From: Dugong dugon | Taxonomy: Eukaryota > Chordata > Mammalia > Sirenia > Dugongidae | Length of the DNA stretch: 64,000 nucleotides | Direction of reading: 5' to 3' | NCBI GenBank assembly: GCA_030035585.1 | Contig: CM057471.1 | Coordinates: 67,170,319 to 67,234,318 of the forward strand | Part shown: positions 24,285-36,007 of the stretch, piece by piece | Numbering within the stretch: position 1 is the first letter of the stretch | How the letters are laid out: each line of letters starts with the position of its first letter | The notes under the pieces: model-generated | The model's input: only the letters and a program-made list of their open reading frames with translations | Database searches by the model: none | What the model was told of the DNA's origin: nothing | Made by a program: the position numbers and the translations under genes

Positions 24285-24488
24285 CAAAGCCATTGCCATC
24301 AACTCGATTCTGACTCATGGTGACCCCACATACTTCAGAGTAGAACTGCACTCTATAGGATTTTCAATGTCTGTAATATTATGGAGGTTGATTGCAAGGT
24401 CTTTCTTCTGTGGCACCACTGGCTGGATTAAAACTGTCAACCTTTTGGTTAGTAGCCGAGATCAAACTGTTTGTGACACCCAGGGACC
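24285..24488 (-). mobile_element. AfroSINE-type SINE (GTCCCTGGGTGG group)
   Basis: The tail begins at about 24290 (cattgccatcaactcgattc) and the head ends at about 24486 (gtgacacccagggac). A diverged but complete-looking minus-strand copy. Confidence 0.78.
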
Positions 24489-25437
24489 TAGAGACCCATT
24501 AATCAACTTAATGCTGATGATTTATAAATCTTCATCTCCAACTCTAGTCCACCTAGTGGGAAATGTGGCACTTAATGGAGCAGAGTATATGAAGGAAGGC
24601 TAATAATATAGATGAAGGATTCAGAGGAAAATAAAGGGGATTAGGAGAAAAAGTAGTACAGAAAGACAGTCAGAGGAAAAGCAGGAGACAAGGTGGTGGA
24701 GTAAGGAGCAGAGGACAAAATGCAGACCTCAATCACTATGGATCAATCATGCTGGAGATTTTTAATAATTTGTAAGACAAATTTTAAAAGACTATTTTCC
24801 TCATGAAGCACATTAACTATTTTAAAAGTGTTTTAGGCAACTAAAAGCTGTGCCTCTGGAAACACCTGACTGAAGAGAGAAAGTAAGAGATGGAATTTTA
24901 GATAATTAGACTGAAAACCTGAATTTGCCTATGGTTCCCAGAAAACAAATTAGGCTAGAGTAAGTACAGATGGTATTCACATGATTCAGAAGAACCCCTA
25001 TCCATTTATCCACCATCTATTCTAACTAACTTTGATTTCTTACTTGCGACTTGGACGTTAGAACAAATCACACAAATATACTTCCTGTAAAGAGCCATGC
25101 ATGGTGGGTGAGAAAGAAGAATGTGCATTGGATGCAGAGCAGTGTGGTAAATACTATGATAAATGTAAGCACACGAAGAATACTTGGAGTAGGTTTCATC
25201 TCAGCCTTGGATGGGGTCAGGGATTTGTTGAAGTATTGTAAAGATTCCTAAAGAGGTAACACAATCATCGCAAGGTCTAACAAATTCAAATCATTGTTTT
25301 TTACTACCAAAATTGCCCTCTATTTTACTCAAAGAACAACTGAAATTGTGAATCAATAATGGTGAATGTAATATAGATATGTATGTGCCTGCCCCTGCAC
25401 ATGTCTGTGTAGATGTTGTGTGTAAGCTGTGTATAAC
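24489..25437. other. Intergenic, nothing recognised
   Basis: Purine-rich from about 24600 to 24720, otherwise unremarkable. No gene recognised. Confidence 0.45.
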
Positions 25438-25585
25438 CCATAAAACACATTGCCATCAAGTCTATTCTAACTCACAGTGATCCTACAGGACAGAGTAAAA
25501 CTGTCGCATAGAGTTTCTTAGGCTGTAATCTTTACAGAAGCAGACTGCTACATCTTTCTCCTGCAGCGTGGCTGGTGCATATGTG
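25438..25585 (-). mobile_element. AfroSINE-type SINE, diverged
   Basis: Tail text cattgccatcaagtctattc and 'aggacagagtaaaactgtcg' are present. The head side is degraded. Confidence 0.6.
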
Positions 25586-25689
25586 ACAGAAATTCAGAAA
25601 ATAATTTTATTAAAAACACAATTGACTATCAATTGGGAGCTTCTACTAAACTTTCCTTCCTAAAGTTCCATGTTTCTAAAAATAATTGT

Positions 25690-26270
25690 GCGGTTGTGAT
25701 GGAGAGATGACCAAAAGGAACGGTGACAGTAAGAGACACAGAAATGGAAATGCAATGGAAATGGAATAATGAACAAATGGAAAGAGAAAACAAAGAAAGA
25801 ATGTAAAGTCACAGGGTAAGTGAAAGAATGGAAATGCAGGATGAAGAAAGAGTACAGAGTGAATGGATGAATGAAAAGAACATAAGAGAATGGAAAAACA
25901 GAGGAGCGTATTTTAGAATAGAAATTTGAAAAAATGATTGAGGTAGAGAAAATGAAGAGAAATAAAGATTTTTAAGAAAGATGTGGATGATGATTGAGAG
26001 AAAGGCAAGAATATGAACAGGCTAGAAGGGGAGCAGAAATTAAGGAGTCATGGAATGGTGGTAATAAAAGACAATTGAAAGCAGGTATAAGAAACCAAAT
26101 ATCAAGAATGGAAACAGAAAAAAGGAGAGCTGATAAAATAAAGGGCAGTATGAGGAGAGAGATGGGAATGGATATGAGGACATAAACAAGAAAGGATAGT
26201 ATGAAGCAGGGATTAGGACAGAGTGAGAGACAAGTTATTGATAAATAAAGACAAGAATGGGTCAAAAGGA
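25690..26270. repeat. Long purine-skewed tract
   Basis: About 580 bp in which the plus strand is dominated by A and G (aatggaaatg, gaaagaatg, gagagaaag units) with few pyrimidine runs. No clean period. Short frames here are by-products of the composition. Confidence 0.7.
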
Positions 26271-27451
26271 AATAGGATGGACAAGGAAGGCTATTCCCCA
26301 GTCCCCATCCCTACATTCACCTGGCAAGAAAGGACTGCTCTGACTGTACTTTGTGGCTCCAGGATCTACTCAGACCTCAGGGCTCTGGCCATGGTGCTGA
26401 AACTTAGAAAAGTGGAAGGGGCTGAAGTTAGGGCTGGTGAGGCTGGGTGAGATTTAGAGGTCGTGGGGCCCCAGCGACATTTCCCCTAGAGTCACCTGGG
26501 GTAAGGTCAGGTACAACACCTGCCATCCCATGGAGCAAGAAAGTATGGACTTTCTCTCAAGGGAGTGTTGAAAGCACTGCAAGCCCCTGCCAACTGACTC
26601 CATGTCACCTGTCCTGATGGGGGAGGAAAGGCCACTCAATCTTTAGCAGGTACCCAAAATGGTAGACAGTTATGTATCATTGCCCCAATCATTCACACAA
26701 TCATCACCTACTTACATTCATATAATAAAATAATTAAAGTGTGATGTACTTGACTAAAACAGGGCTTTGGAGCCAAATGAAACTGAGTATAATTCTGGGA
26801 TACACAATTTTCCAGCTCTGTGAATTTAGAAAACCACTTAATGTCTCTGAGGTTTAATTTCTTTTTCTATAAAACAGTAATATTACCTAATTTTTGCAAA
26901 TGATTTCCGTAAGAATTGTAATGTAGCATATATATTCTAGAATATAGTGTGTGTATATATATATATACTGCTGGGCATTGGATCTGGGGTATAGTAAAGG
27001 CTCAAAATATAATCACTGTTTTTTTGTTGCAGCTGCTATTGCTATAACTATTTTAGGCATTACACAACCAGATTAAATTCAGGCTTTCCCATACCTCCCG
27101 TACTGTTTGTAGACTAGTTTCCTCATTTGGCCATGTGCTCCTAAAGGGAGGGTGCTTTGATGTTTCACCTCTGTATGCCAGTGCTTAGCACTCTGCCTTC
27201 CACAAAGCAAGCATGAAAGAAAGAGTGACTGGATGATTTGAGTGACCACCCTTCTCTCATTACCCCTGATTAGCTGACCTCATTGAAGTGCTCTGTCTGT
27301 TAACATTCTCAGCCACAGTATTTATCAGTAAATATTTATGGAATTAATGTATTATTTTCTTATTATTTCCTTTGTTTTCACAATCAATTAATCCATTTTC
27401 CCGTCTCATAACTAAGCTAATTAGACATTATCCACAATCCCTGAAAAACAG
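26271..27451. other. Intergenic with MIR- and L2-like relics
   Basis: About 26760-26900 resembles a plus-strand MIR ('aaaaccacttaatgtctctga'). About 27140-27240 resembles an L2 3' end ('cagtgcttagcactctgcc'). 26280-26640 is GC-richer and unrecognised. A short TG/TA run lies at about 26948-26968. Confidence 0.5.
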
Positions 27452-27862
27452 GTATTATGGATTGAATTGTGTCCTCCCTAAATAGGAATTGAAATCCTGA
27501 CCCTACACTATGGATACAATATAATGTAATCTAATGCAATGTAATCACTCTCCACAATGCTGATTAATACAATACAATGAAGCAACGAGTAGAGGTCACA
27601 TCAGTGTACAGTGAATGCTAAACCACTTCTGAGTTATATAAGGAGCAGCATAGACACAGAGACAAGTGTGCACATACTGGGAAAGACAGATGCCATGTGA
27701 GGGTCGCCAAGAACCAAGGAATGCCCAGGACTACTTAGAAGGAAGGAACTGAGACCCTGATTTGGACTTTAAGCCCACAGAACTGTGAGAAAATAATTTT
27801 CTACTATTTAAAGCCACTCACTTGAGGTATTTGTGTTACAGCAGCACTAGCTAACTAAGAAG
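27452..27862 (+). mobile_element. MLT1-type LTR (ERVL-MaLR)
   Basis: Starts with 'attatggattgaattgtgtc', carries 'ccacagaactgtgagaaaat' and ends with 'tgttacagcagcactagcta', all typical of MLT1-group LTRs. Plus strand, opposite to the copy at 17682. Confidence 0.75.
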
Positions 27863-28291
27863 ACAGGTATCAATTTATTATTGATGTTTTTGATAATAAA
27901 TAATAAAATGTACTCCCACACTTACTTGGTGCTTTAATCCTGGCAATATATATGAGGCAAAATAGACACAGTTCTAATCTAACCACAATGAAAATGAATA
28001 TAATCACTATGAAAATGAGTTGTCCCAAAGTAAACATGAAACAATTGTTGAGCATCCTTAACTGTACGTCTGTTAAACTCTAAGTTTAAAGACTAAGCTC
28101 TTAGAAGTGAAACAGTTTATAAAATAAGTCTTAACATTCTTGAGTTTTTTTTTAATCCCTTAAAACTTAGATATGACATTAATAAAATGATTTAGTGTGA
28201 CAGAGAAATTAACTCACTGCTTTTGCTGCTCTAAACTTATTAGATTATTAGCAGAGAAAGATGTGTTTCCTAGTTTGTATGTTCAAATCTG

Positions 28292-31200
28292 GAGCTGTTG
28301 CTATTGTTAAGTGCTGTCAGGTCAGTTCCAACTCATAGCCACCCCTATGTACAACAGAACGAAACGCTGCCCCGACCTGTGTCATCCTCACAATTGTTGT
28401 TATATTGAGCCCAATATTGCAGCCACTGTGTCAATCCATTTCATTGAGGGTCTTCCTCTTTTTCGCTGACCCTCTACTTTACCAAGCATGATGTCCTTCT
28501 CCACGGCCCGGTCCTTCCTGATAACATGTCCAAAGTACGTGAGATGAAGTCTCATCATCCTCACTGCTAAGGAGCATTCTGGCTGTACTTCTTCCAAGAC
28601 AGATTTGTTGGTTCTACTGGCAGTCCATGGTATATTCAATGTTCTTTGCCAACACCATAATTCAAAGGCATCAATTCTTCAATCTTCCTAATTCATTGTA
28701 CAGCTTTCACATGCACACGAGGAGACTGAAAAAACCATGGCATGGGTCAGGCACACCTTAGTCCTCAAGGTGGCATCTTTGATTTTTAACACTTTAAGGA
28801 GAGGAGGTCTTTTGCAGCTGATTTGCCCAATGCAATACGTAGTTTGATTTCTTGACTGCTGCTTCCATGGATGTTGATTGTCGATCTGAGTAAAATGAAA
28901 TCCTTGACAACGTCAATATTTTCTCCATTTATCATTACGCTGCTTATTGGTCCAGTTGTGAGGATTTTTGTTTTCTTTATGTTGAAGTGCAATCCATACT
29001 GAAGACTGCAGTCTTTGATCTTCATCAAGAAGTGCTTAAAGTCCTCTTCACTTTCAGCAAGCAAGGTTGTGTCCTCTGCATATCAAAGGTTGCTAATGAG
29101 TGTCCTCCAATCCTAATGCCACATTCTTCTTCATACAGCCCAGTTTCTCAGATTATTTTCTCAGCATACAAATTGAATAAGTATGGTGAAAGAATACAAC
29201 CCTGACACACACCTTTTCTGACTTTAAACCATGAAATACCCCCGGCTCTGTTCGAACGACTGTCTCTTGATCTATGTACAGTTTCCACATGAGCACAGGT
29301 AAGTGTTCTGGAATTCCCATTCTTCACAATGTTATTCATAATTTGTTATTACCCACACAATCGAATGCCTTTGCATAGTCAATAAAACGCATTGACATCT
29401 TTCTGACATTCTCTGCTTTCACTCAAGGTCTATCTGACATCAGCAATGACATTCCTCCTTCCACATCTTATTCTGAATCTGGCTTGAATTTTTGGCAGTT
29501 CCCTGTTGATGTACTGCTGCAACTGCTTTTGAAGATCTTCAGCAACATTTTACTTATGTATAATATTAATGATATTGTTCGATAATTCCTGTATTCTGAA
29601 GCATCACTTTTCTTTGTAATGGGTACCAATATGGTTCTCTTCCATTTGGTCGGCCAGGTAGCTATCTTCCAAATTTCTTGGGATAGACAAGTGAGCACCT
29701 CCAGCACTGCAACTGTTTGTTGAAACATCTCAATTGGTATTCCATCAATTCCCGGAGCCTTGTTTTTTGCCAATGCCTTCAGTGCAGCTTGGACTTCTTC
29801 CTTAAATAGCATTGATTCTTCATCATCTTCTACCGCCTGAAATGGCTGAACATCAATCAACTCTTTTAGGTACAGTGACTCTGTGTATTCCTTCCATCTG
29901 TTTTTGATGCTTCCTGCGTCATTCAATATTTTGTCCATAGAATCCTTCAATATTGCAACTCGAAGCTTGAATTTCTTCTTCAGTTCTTTCAGCTTGAGAA
30001 ATGCTGAGCTTGTCCTTCCCTTTTAGTTTTCTAACTCCAAGTCTTTGCACATTTTATTATATCTTACCTTGTCTTCTCCAGCTGTCCTTTGAAATCTTCT
30101 GTTCAGCTCTTTTACTTCATCATTTCTTCCATTTGTTTTAGTTGCTCTGTATTCAAAAGCAAGTTTCAGAGTCTCTTCTGACATCCATTTTGGTCCTTTC
30201 TTTCTCTCCTGTCTTTTAAATGACCTTTTGCTTTCTTCAAATATGATGTCCTTGATGTCTTCCCACAACTTGTCTGGTCTTCAGTTATTAGTGTTCAGTG
30301 CATCAAATCTGTTCTTGAGATGGTCTCTAAATTCAGGTGAGACATATTTAAGGTTGTATTTTGTCTCTTGTGGACTTGTTTTAATTTTCTTCAGCTTCAA
30401 CTTAACTTGCATATGAGCAATTGATGGTCTGTTCTGCAGTCGGCCCCTGACCTTGTTCTGACTCTTGATATTGAGCTTCTCCATTGTCCCTTTCCACAGA
30501 TGTAGTCGATTTGATTCCTGTGTTTTCCATCAGGTGAGGTCCACGTGTACACTTGCCATTTATGTTGTTGAAAAAAAAAAAGGTATTGGAAATGAGGAAG
30601 TAGTTTGTCTCGCAAAATTCTGTCAAGTGGTCTCCAGCGTCATTTTCAAGGCCATATTTTCCAACTACCAATCCTTCTTCTTCATTTCCAATTTTCACAT
30701 TCCAATCACCAGTAATTATCAATGCATCCTGATTGCATGTTTCATCAATTTCAGACTGCAGAAGTTGGTAAAAATCTTCAATTTCCTCTCTTCAGCATTA
30801 GAGATTGGTGCATAAATTTGAACAATAATCATATTAACTGGTTTTCCTTTTAGACATATGAATATTACCCTATCCCTGACAGTGTTGTTTTTCAGGATAG
30901 ATCTTGAAATGGTCTTTTTGACGATGAACATGACACCATTCCTCTTCAGTTTGTCATTCCTGGCATAGCAGACCATAAGATTGTCTGATTCAAAATGGCC
31001 AGTACACCCCATTTCAGTTCACTGATGTCTAGTACATCGATCTTTATTCCTTCCATTTCATTTTTGATGACTTTCAATTTTCCCAGATTAATACCTTGTA
31101 CATTCCACATTCTGATTATTAACAGATGTTTGCAACTGTTTCTTCTCATTTTGAGTCATGCCACATCAGCAAATGAAGGTCCCGAAAGCTTGACTCCATC

Positions 31201-31530
31201 CACGTCATTAAGGTCCACTCTACTTTGAGGAGGCAGCTCTTCCCCAGTCATATTTTGAGTGCCTTCCAACCAGAGGGACTCATCTTCCAGCACTATACCA
31301 GACAACATTCTGCTGCTATTCATAAGGTTTTCACTGGCCAATATTTTCAGAAGTAGACTGCCAGGCCCTTCTTCCTAGTCTGTCTTAGTCTGGAAGATCT
31401 CCTGAAACCTCTCCACCAAGGGTGAGCCTGCTGGCATTTGAAATACCAGTGGCAAAGTTTCCAGTATCATAGCAACATGCAGGCCACCACAGTATGACAA
31501 ACTTGCAGACATGTGGTGGATGTATTAGTT
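28292..31530 (-). mobile_element. Nearly full-length RTE/BovB-type LINE, decayed
   Basis: One-ORF LINE of about 3.2 kb on the minus strand. From its 5' side: a 5' segment at about 31318-31530; an AP-endonuclease domain at about 30400-31149, with TGDWNVKIGN (about 30680-30710) as the Asp/Asn catalytic motif and IYAPISNAEE before it; RT at about 28790-29950, with APGIDGIPIE and KWKRTILVPITKKS in the fingers, LYAEKI, and the YxDD box at 29071-29082, which reads YAED. The C-terminal tail has FGHVIRKDRAVEKDIMLGK (28490-28550), characteristic of BovB/RTE. Stops and frameshifts occur throughout, including a TGA beside the YAED box. The 3' end at about 28292-28340 carries the tail shared with the SINEs. 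An A-run interrupts the endonuclease frame at about 30570-30580. Confidence 0.9.
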
Positions 31531-34500
31531 TCAATTAAACAGCATCACCTGTCATATAACTTAGTATTATTATTTTGAAACGTGTATGGAATTTTTGCTT
31601 CAATTTAATTTCTAGTTCTACTATAGTTTTAGTGTTAAATGGGTTTATCATATTTATTAAAGATTACAGTTTTCTGTTCATACATATTCTATTAGCATTG
31701 TAGACAAACATGTTAAACCAGCAGTTACATGGAATTTTTTTCTTATAAAGTAATCTGCATATTGCTCAAGTTTGATAACTACTACTCCAGATGATTTATA
31801 AAAGAATAATTTAAAATCTACTCTCATTGTGTTAAAAACCTGGCTTAGATCCCTAGGGACTGGAAAGGGTAGAGAGCAGTTCCCTTCATCTCTTGTTTCC
31901 TCAGCTGTAGATTGCAGAATCCATCAGTGATGATCACTATGAGGAAGTCAGAGACCTCTGGTCCGAGATCATGGTGTTAGAGACATGAGGTTGTTTTCCC
32001 AGCAGCCCTGTAGTCAAAGCAGCCAGAGAGAAGCTCAGAGAAGACAAGGTAGAGTGAAGGATGTGCATCAGGGCTATGAGGGATGAGGCTGAATAAGAAG
32101 GGTTGGTTAAGAACACATAGTAAATTGACCAAGAGGAAAAGGGAATGTTTTCCTTGGAGACAGAAAAAGCTCTGAGGAATATGAGACTGTAATAATGATA
32201 AAATACTGGTTAATACATATTGAGTATTTACTATATGAAAAAAGCCAGCTAGTTCTTATATGCTTTTTGTTCATTTCATTCTGACTATAATTACTTTTGG
32301 CTTAGTACCATGAAAGCCAGTATCACTAATGTTTATGCTGACTCTGGAGCTCTAATCCCAGATATATCACTTACCATCTGTATGATCTTGGGAACATGTA
32401 TTAACCTACATGTGCCTCAGTTTTCTCATCTGTAAATGGGATAATAATAGTTCCTTCTTCTAAGGGTGTTATGGTCTATTAAATTAGTTTACGTGAAATG
32501 CTCACACCAAGTCCTGACACATAGAAAACACCATACAAGAGTTACTATTACTGCTGAAATACTTCAATGTTAGATAAATGAGATTTTCTACAGTTTCATG
32601 TAAAGAATTTGAACATTGTTTAAGTTTCTAAAAACCCTTTGCTGTCAATTCTGACTCAGTTCCCAGTCTGTCTAAAATCAAGATTATGTTCTTAATTTCC
32701 AACTGTAGTGCTTTCCTATGTATGTACTTGGGGTTTTAAAAACATATTTCTTCAATCGTACAATATTTCCCTTGGTAATTGCCAAAGGAATCTATTCTTG
32801 TTAAAGAGAGAAGGTTAGTAAGTAACTTGGCTATTATTCAATGTTCTAATGCTCAAGGTAATGTTAGAGAATAAGGAAGTGGGAATTCATTTACTTGAGA
32901 ACCTACTTACTTTGAGACTCTGGACTAGACTATTCATTCCTCCACCTATTTTTTTTTAATTGATTACCAACTCTGTATAAGGAACTCTGTTGGACATTAA
33001 GGATACAATAATGAAAAAGATGTGATTGTCTCCCTAATTGAGGTTCCACGCTGGCTAGTATAAAAGATAAAACACAATTTCAAGTGTCATGGAAGCAACA
33101 CAATGCCAAATGACAGTATTATTATCCTTAATTTACAGGTGGGTGACTGACACTATAAAATGGAATAAGTTCTTTCATGAATCCCCACAAATTTGTGAAT
33201 GTGTGCTGAGACTCATTCACAACGTCTGTCTGATTCCAATGCTCTCCAAGAGGCAAGACTGTTTTCCCCATGGGAATTCAATGCCTTGCTGTTCCAAGAA
33301 TATTACCCATCTTTCTGCTCCGCGTAAGGTAAAATTTTCAGGTTTCTGACCATGTTTTTGTTCGAAATTGCAATCATCTCTTAGTATATGCCAAAGTACC
33401 CACTATCTCTGTAACTATATGCTCTAGTAGTAGGGTCTTAAAGAAAGTACTACTACCTCTCATCTCCAATCTCTCATCAAAACTCTCTGTCCTTCCATTT
33501 CCTCCACTGCACCATTCTCCCCTATCCCCTAAGCTAACTGCACTAAAGAAACTTTTCAGCATCAGCTGAAAGTGTGATGAAAGATCAGAGAGTACAGATA
33601 CAGAACAAAATAAAAAAATAGCATCCAACTTTGGTAGTTAAACTTCCCTCCAGAGATCTTTCTACCTTAGACCACTCTGCAGTAAGTAGGGTCCAGATTG
33701 TTCCTGACCCAATTCCTCATCTTTCTGATTCCTTCAAGGTTCTGTTTTTGTGAAATTTACTCTACTTTTACACAGTAAATAAAAGAGCTTCAATTGAATT
33801 TTTCTTGATGTGGAGGCCTGGTGCAGTAACCTAGAACATGTGCCATATCCTGGTTCAGACATGTACTAATGATATTATCTGGACATTTTCATTTACCTCT
33901 ATGATGCTAAGTTTCCTCACTATGAAATAAACATAATAATATGGCATATATCTAAGAATTTGTGTTAATTCTACATTCCAGAATGTATTGCCTTCAAGAT
34001 CTTTTATTTATTGTTGTTGTTGTTATTTCATGGAGAAGTTGGGGAAAGGCAAAATCCTGGTACCATGGGCCATGATCACAGACATGATTATATACAAAAG
34101 GAAAACAGGGGAATGCTACTGAACTGATATGTATCAGGAGTGGCACTTTCTCTTGTGGGTGGAAGTCTAGCCTTGGGTAAATGGTACCGGATTTGGATTC
34201 AGACAGGCCATTGGAATGAAGGCAAAATCTACAAGATTCTATTGATATTAAAATGGTTATTGAGAAGAATCCTAAAGTATATACATTCTTCAGAATATGT
34301 GCCAAGATAAGTTGCAATTCTGACCAAAAATGAACAAAATTTTCTTTAGAAGGATTGCTTCATCAGTGGAAACAGCATGGGCAATGCAGCTCAGAACCAC
34401 GGACAGCTCCCTCGGTGTTTCCCTATTTCAATGCAAGTTTCTTAGAAAGTTTTCTCTCCTGTATTGCCTGAGAGATTGGTCCAAAATTACTTATTTCTGC

Positions 34501-35079
34501 TGCCCCAAAATGCAGTTCTTCTGGCGTTCTCTCATAGTGCAACCCTTGATTTGGATATGATTGTTATTTTTCTCCTATACCCATTGACTTGACATTTGGG
34601 AATTTTGCTTATTTTTTTTTTTTTTCTGATGGCTGCATTACCAAGGAGTTGATGTTCTATCACCATTTTTCACACGTATACAACAACAGGCAAGATAGTA
34701 TCACCAGTCTTTCTGATCACAGCCCCTAAGACCCCAGACTATACCACAGACTAAGGACAGAATGTAGGAGTGTGGAGTTTCAATTCTGGAACAACAGACC
34801 TGGATACCAGGTCTGACTGACAATGCAAGAGCTCAGGGAGGAATCTTGTACAGTGTCTGGGCCACCTACCCTACATCCTGATATCCCTACTACCCAGAAC
34901 TGGTTCCACATGCTTGTAAACACTTTACTGAGATCCAGGGATAGATACATCCTCTTCACCAAACCTGGTCCTGCAACTGGCTAAAACTAAACAAGCAATT
35001 TAATATATCTTCTATCTTGTATGTCTCATGACATTGCTTCTAATTCTTTTTGTACACTTCAGCAGAATTATCATTTAAA
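31531..35079. other. Intergenic with MIR-like relics
   Basis: No gene recognised. The MIR at 32330 is listed separately. About 33830-33940 resembles another diverged MIR. About 32960-33060 resembles an old SINE/L2-type fragment. T-runs at about 32949-32957 and 34612-34626. Confidence 0.45.
32330..32560 (+). mobile_element. MIR SINE
   Basis: Plus-strand MIR landmarks in order: 'gactctggagctc', 'cttaccatctgtatgatctt', 'cctcagttttctcatctgta', 'gggataataatag' and a 'cctgacacatag' type end. Confidence 0.85.
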
Positions 35080-35525
35080 ATTATAAATCTAATTATGTCT
35101 CCTTCTCTCTCTAACTCCCTTCCATTGGTCCCCGTTGTCTTCAGGACAAAGTTGAAATCTCTCACTGTGATCTAGAAAATGATATCTGAAAACCTGAATA
35201 TGTTCTGTCTCTCTCTCCCTCTCATCTTGGGCTTCTCATGCTCTCTTCTCTATGAAGTGCTATCCTTCTGAAAACTCCCAGTCATCTCTAAGAAACTTTT
35301 CCTTATCATCCACATCTGAACTAAGTGCTCTTTACAGATATAACAAGTACCTCTATCATTCTACTGTAAACAACTTTAATTTGTGTCTCCAGTACTAAAC
35401 TGTAAGCTTGTGGATAGAGACTGTGTCACATTTCTTTTATATCCCCAGTGCATATAACAGTACCTAATCACAGATTATGTGCCTTTCATTGGCTGACTAC
35501 TATAATAAACATATTAGTAAACATG
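35080..35525 (+). mobile_element. L2 LINE 3' end
   Basis: Landmarks of L2 in order: 'ccttccattggtccccgttg', 'caggacaaagttgaaat', then 'aaactgtaagcttgtggata' and 'atatccccagtgcatataac'. Confidence 0.72.
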
Positions 35526-35909
35526 ATTACACCTCAAATATGATCAAGGTCAGCTGTTTTATTACCTTCTTTGAGGTTCTCAATCATTCTGGAAATGCAG
35601 TTCCAACATCACTAAGTTAGTACACAACACAATAGATTTCAACTACTCACATTTAAATGAAAAAAAAAAAAGCTTACTGGATGAGGTAGATTTTGAGCAT
35701 TAAAGTATTAGAATATCAACACATAGAAAGAGGACGGTGAGTTCTAAGACAAAATCTATATCAATCAAAATTTTCCCTACAAATGAAGGAGAAATTAAGA
35801 TATTCTCAGATTAAAAGAAAAAAGCTGAGGAAGTTCCAGGTAGACATGACATTCAGTTCTTTGGGCTGAAATGAAAGGACATAAACAGTAATTCAAGGCC
35901 ATATGAAGA

Positions 35910-36007
35910 TCTCACAACATGGATGAATCTGGAGGACATTATGCTGAGTGAAATAAGTCAATCACAAAACATAAATATTGTATGAGATCACTACTATTAA
36001 AAGTCAA
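35910..36007 (+). mobile_element. L1 E, 5' part (end of ORF2)
   Basis: The last codons of an L1 ORF2 (text 'ggacattatgctgagtgaaa'). The element continues at 40199 after the insertion of L1 D. It is flanked by gccatatgaaga at 35898-35909 and 41451-41462, a perfect 12 bp target-site duplication for the whole of E. Confidence 0.88.

Noticed and set aside
30465..30815. Plus-strand frame of 116 codons
   Set aside because: Antisense to the RTE endonuclease region.
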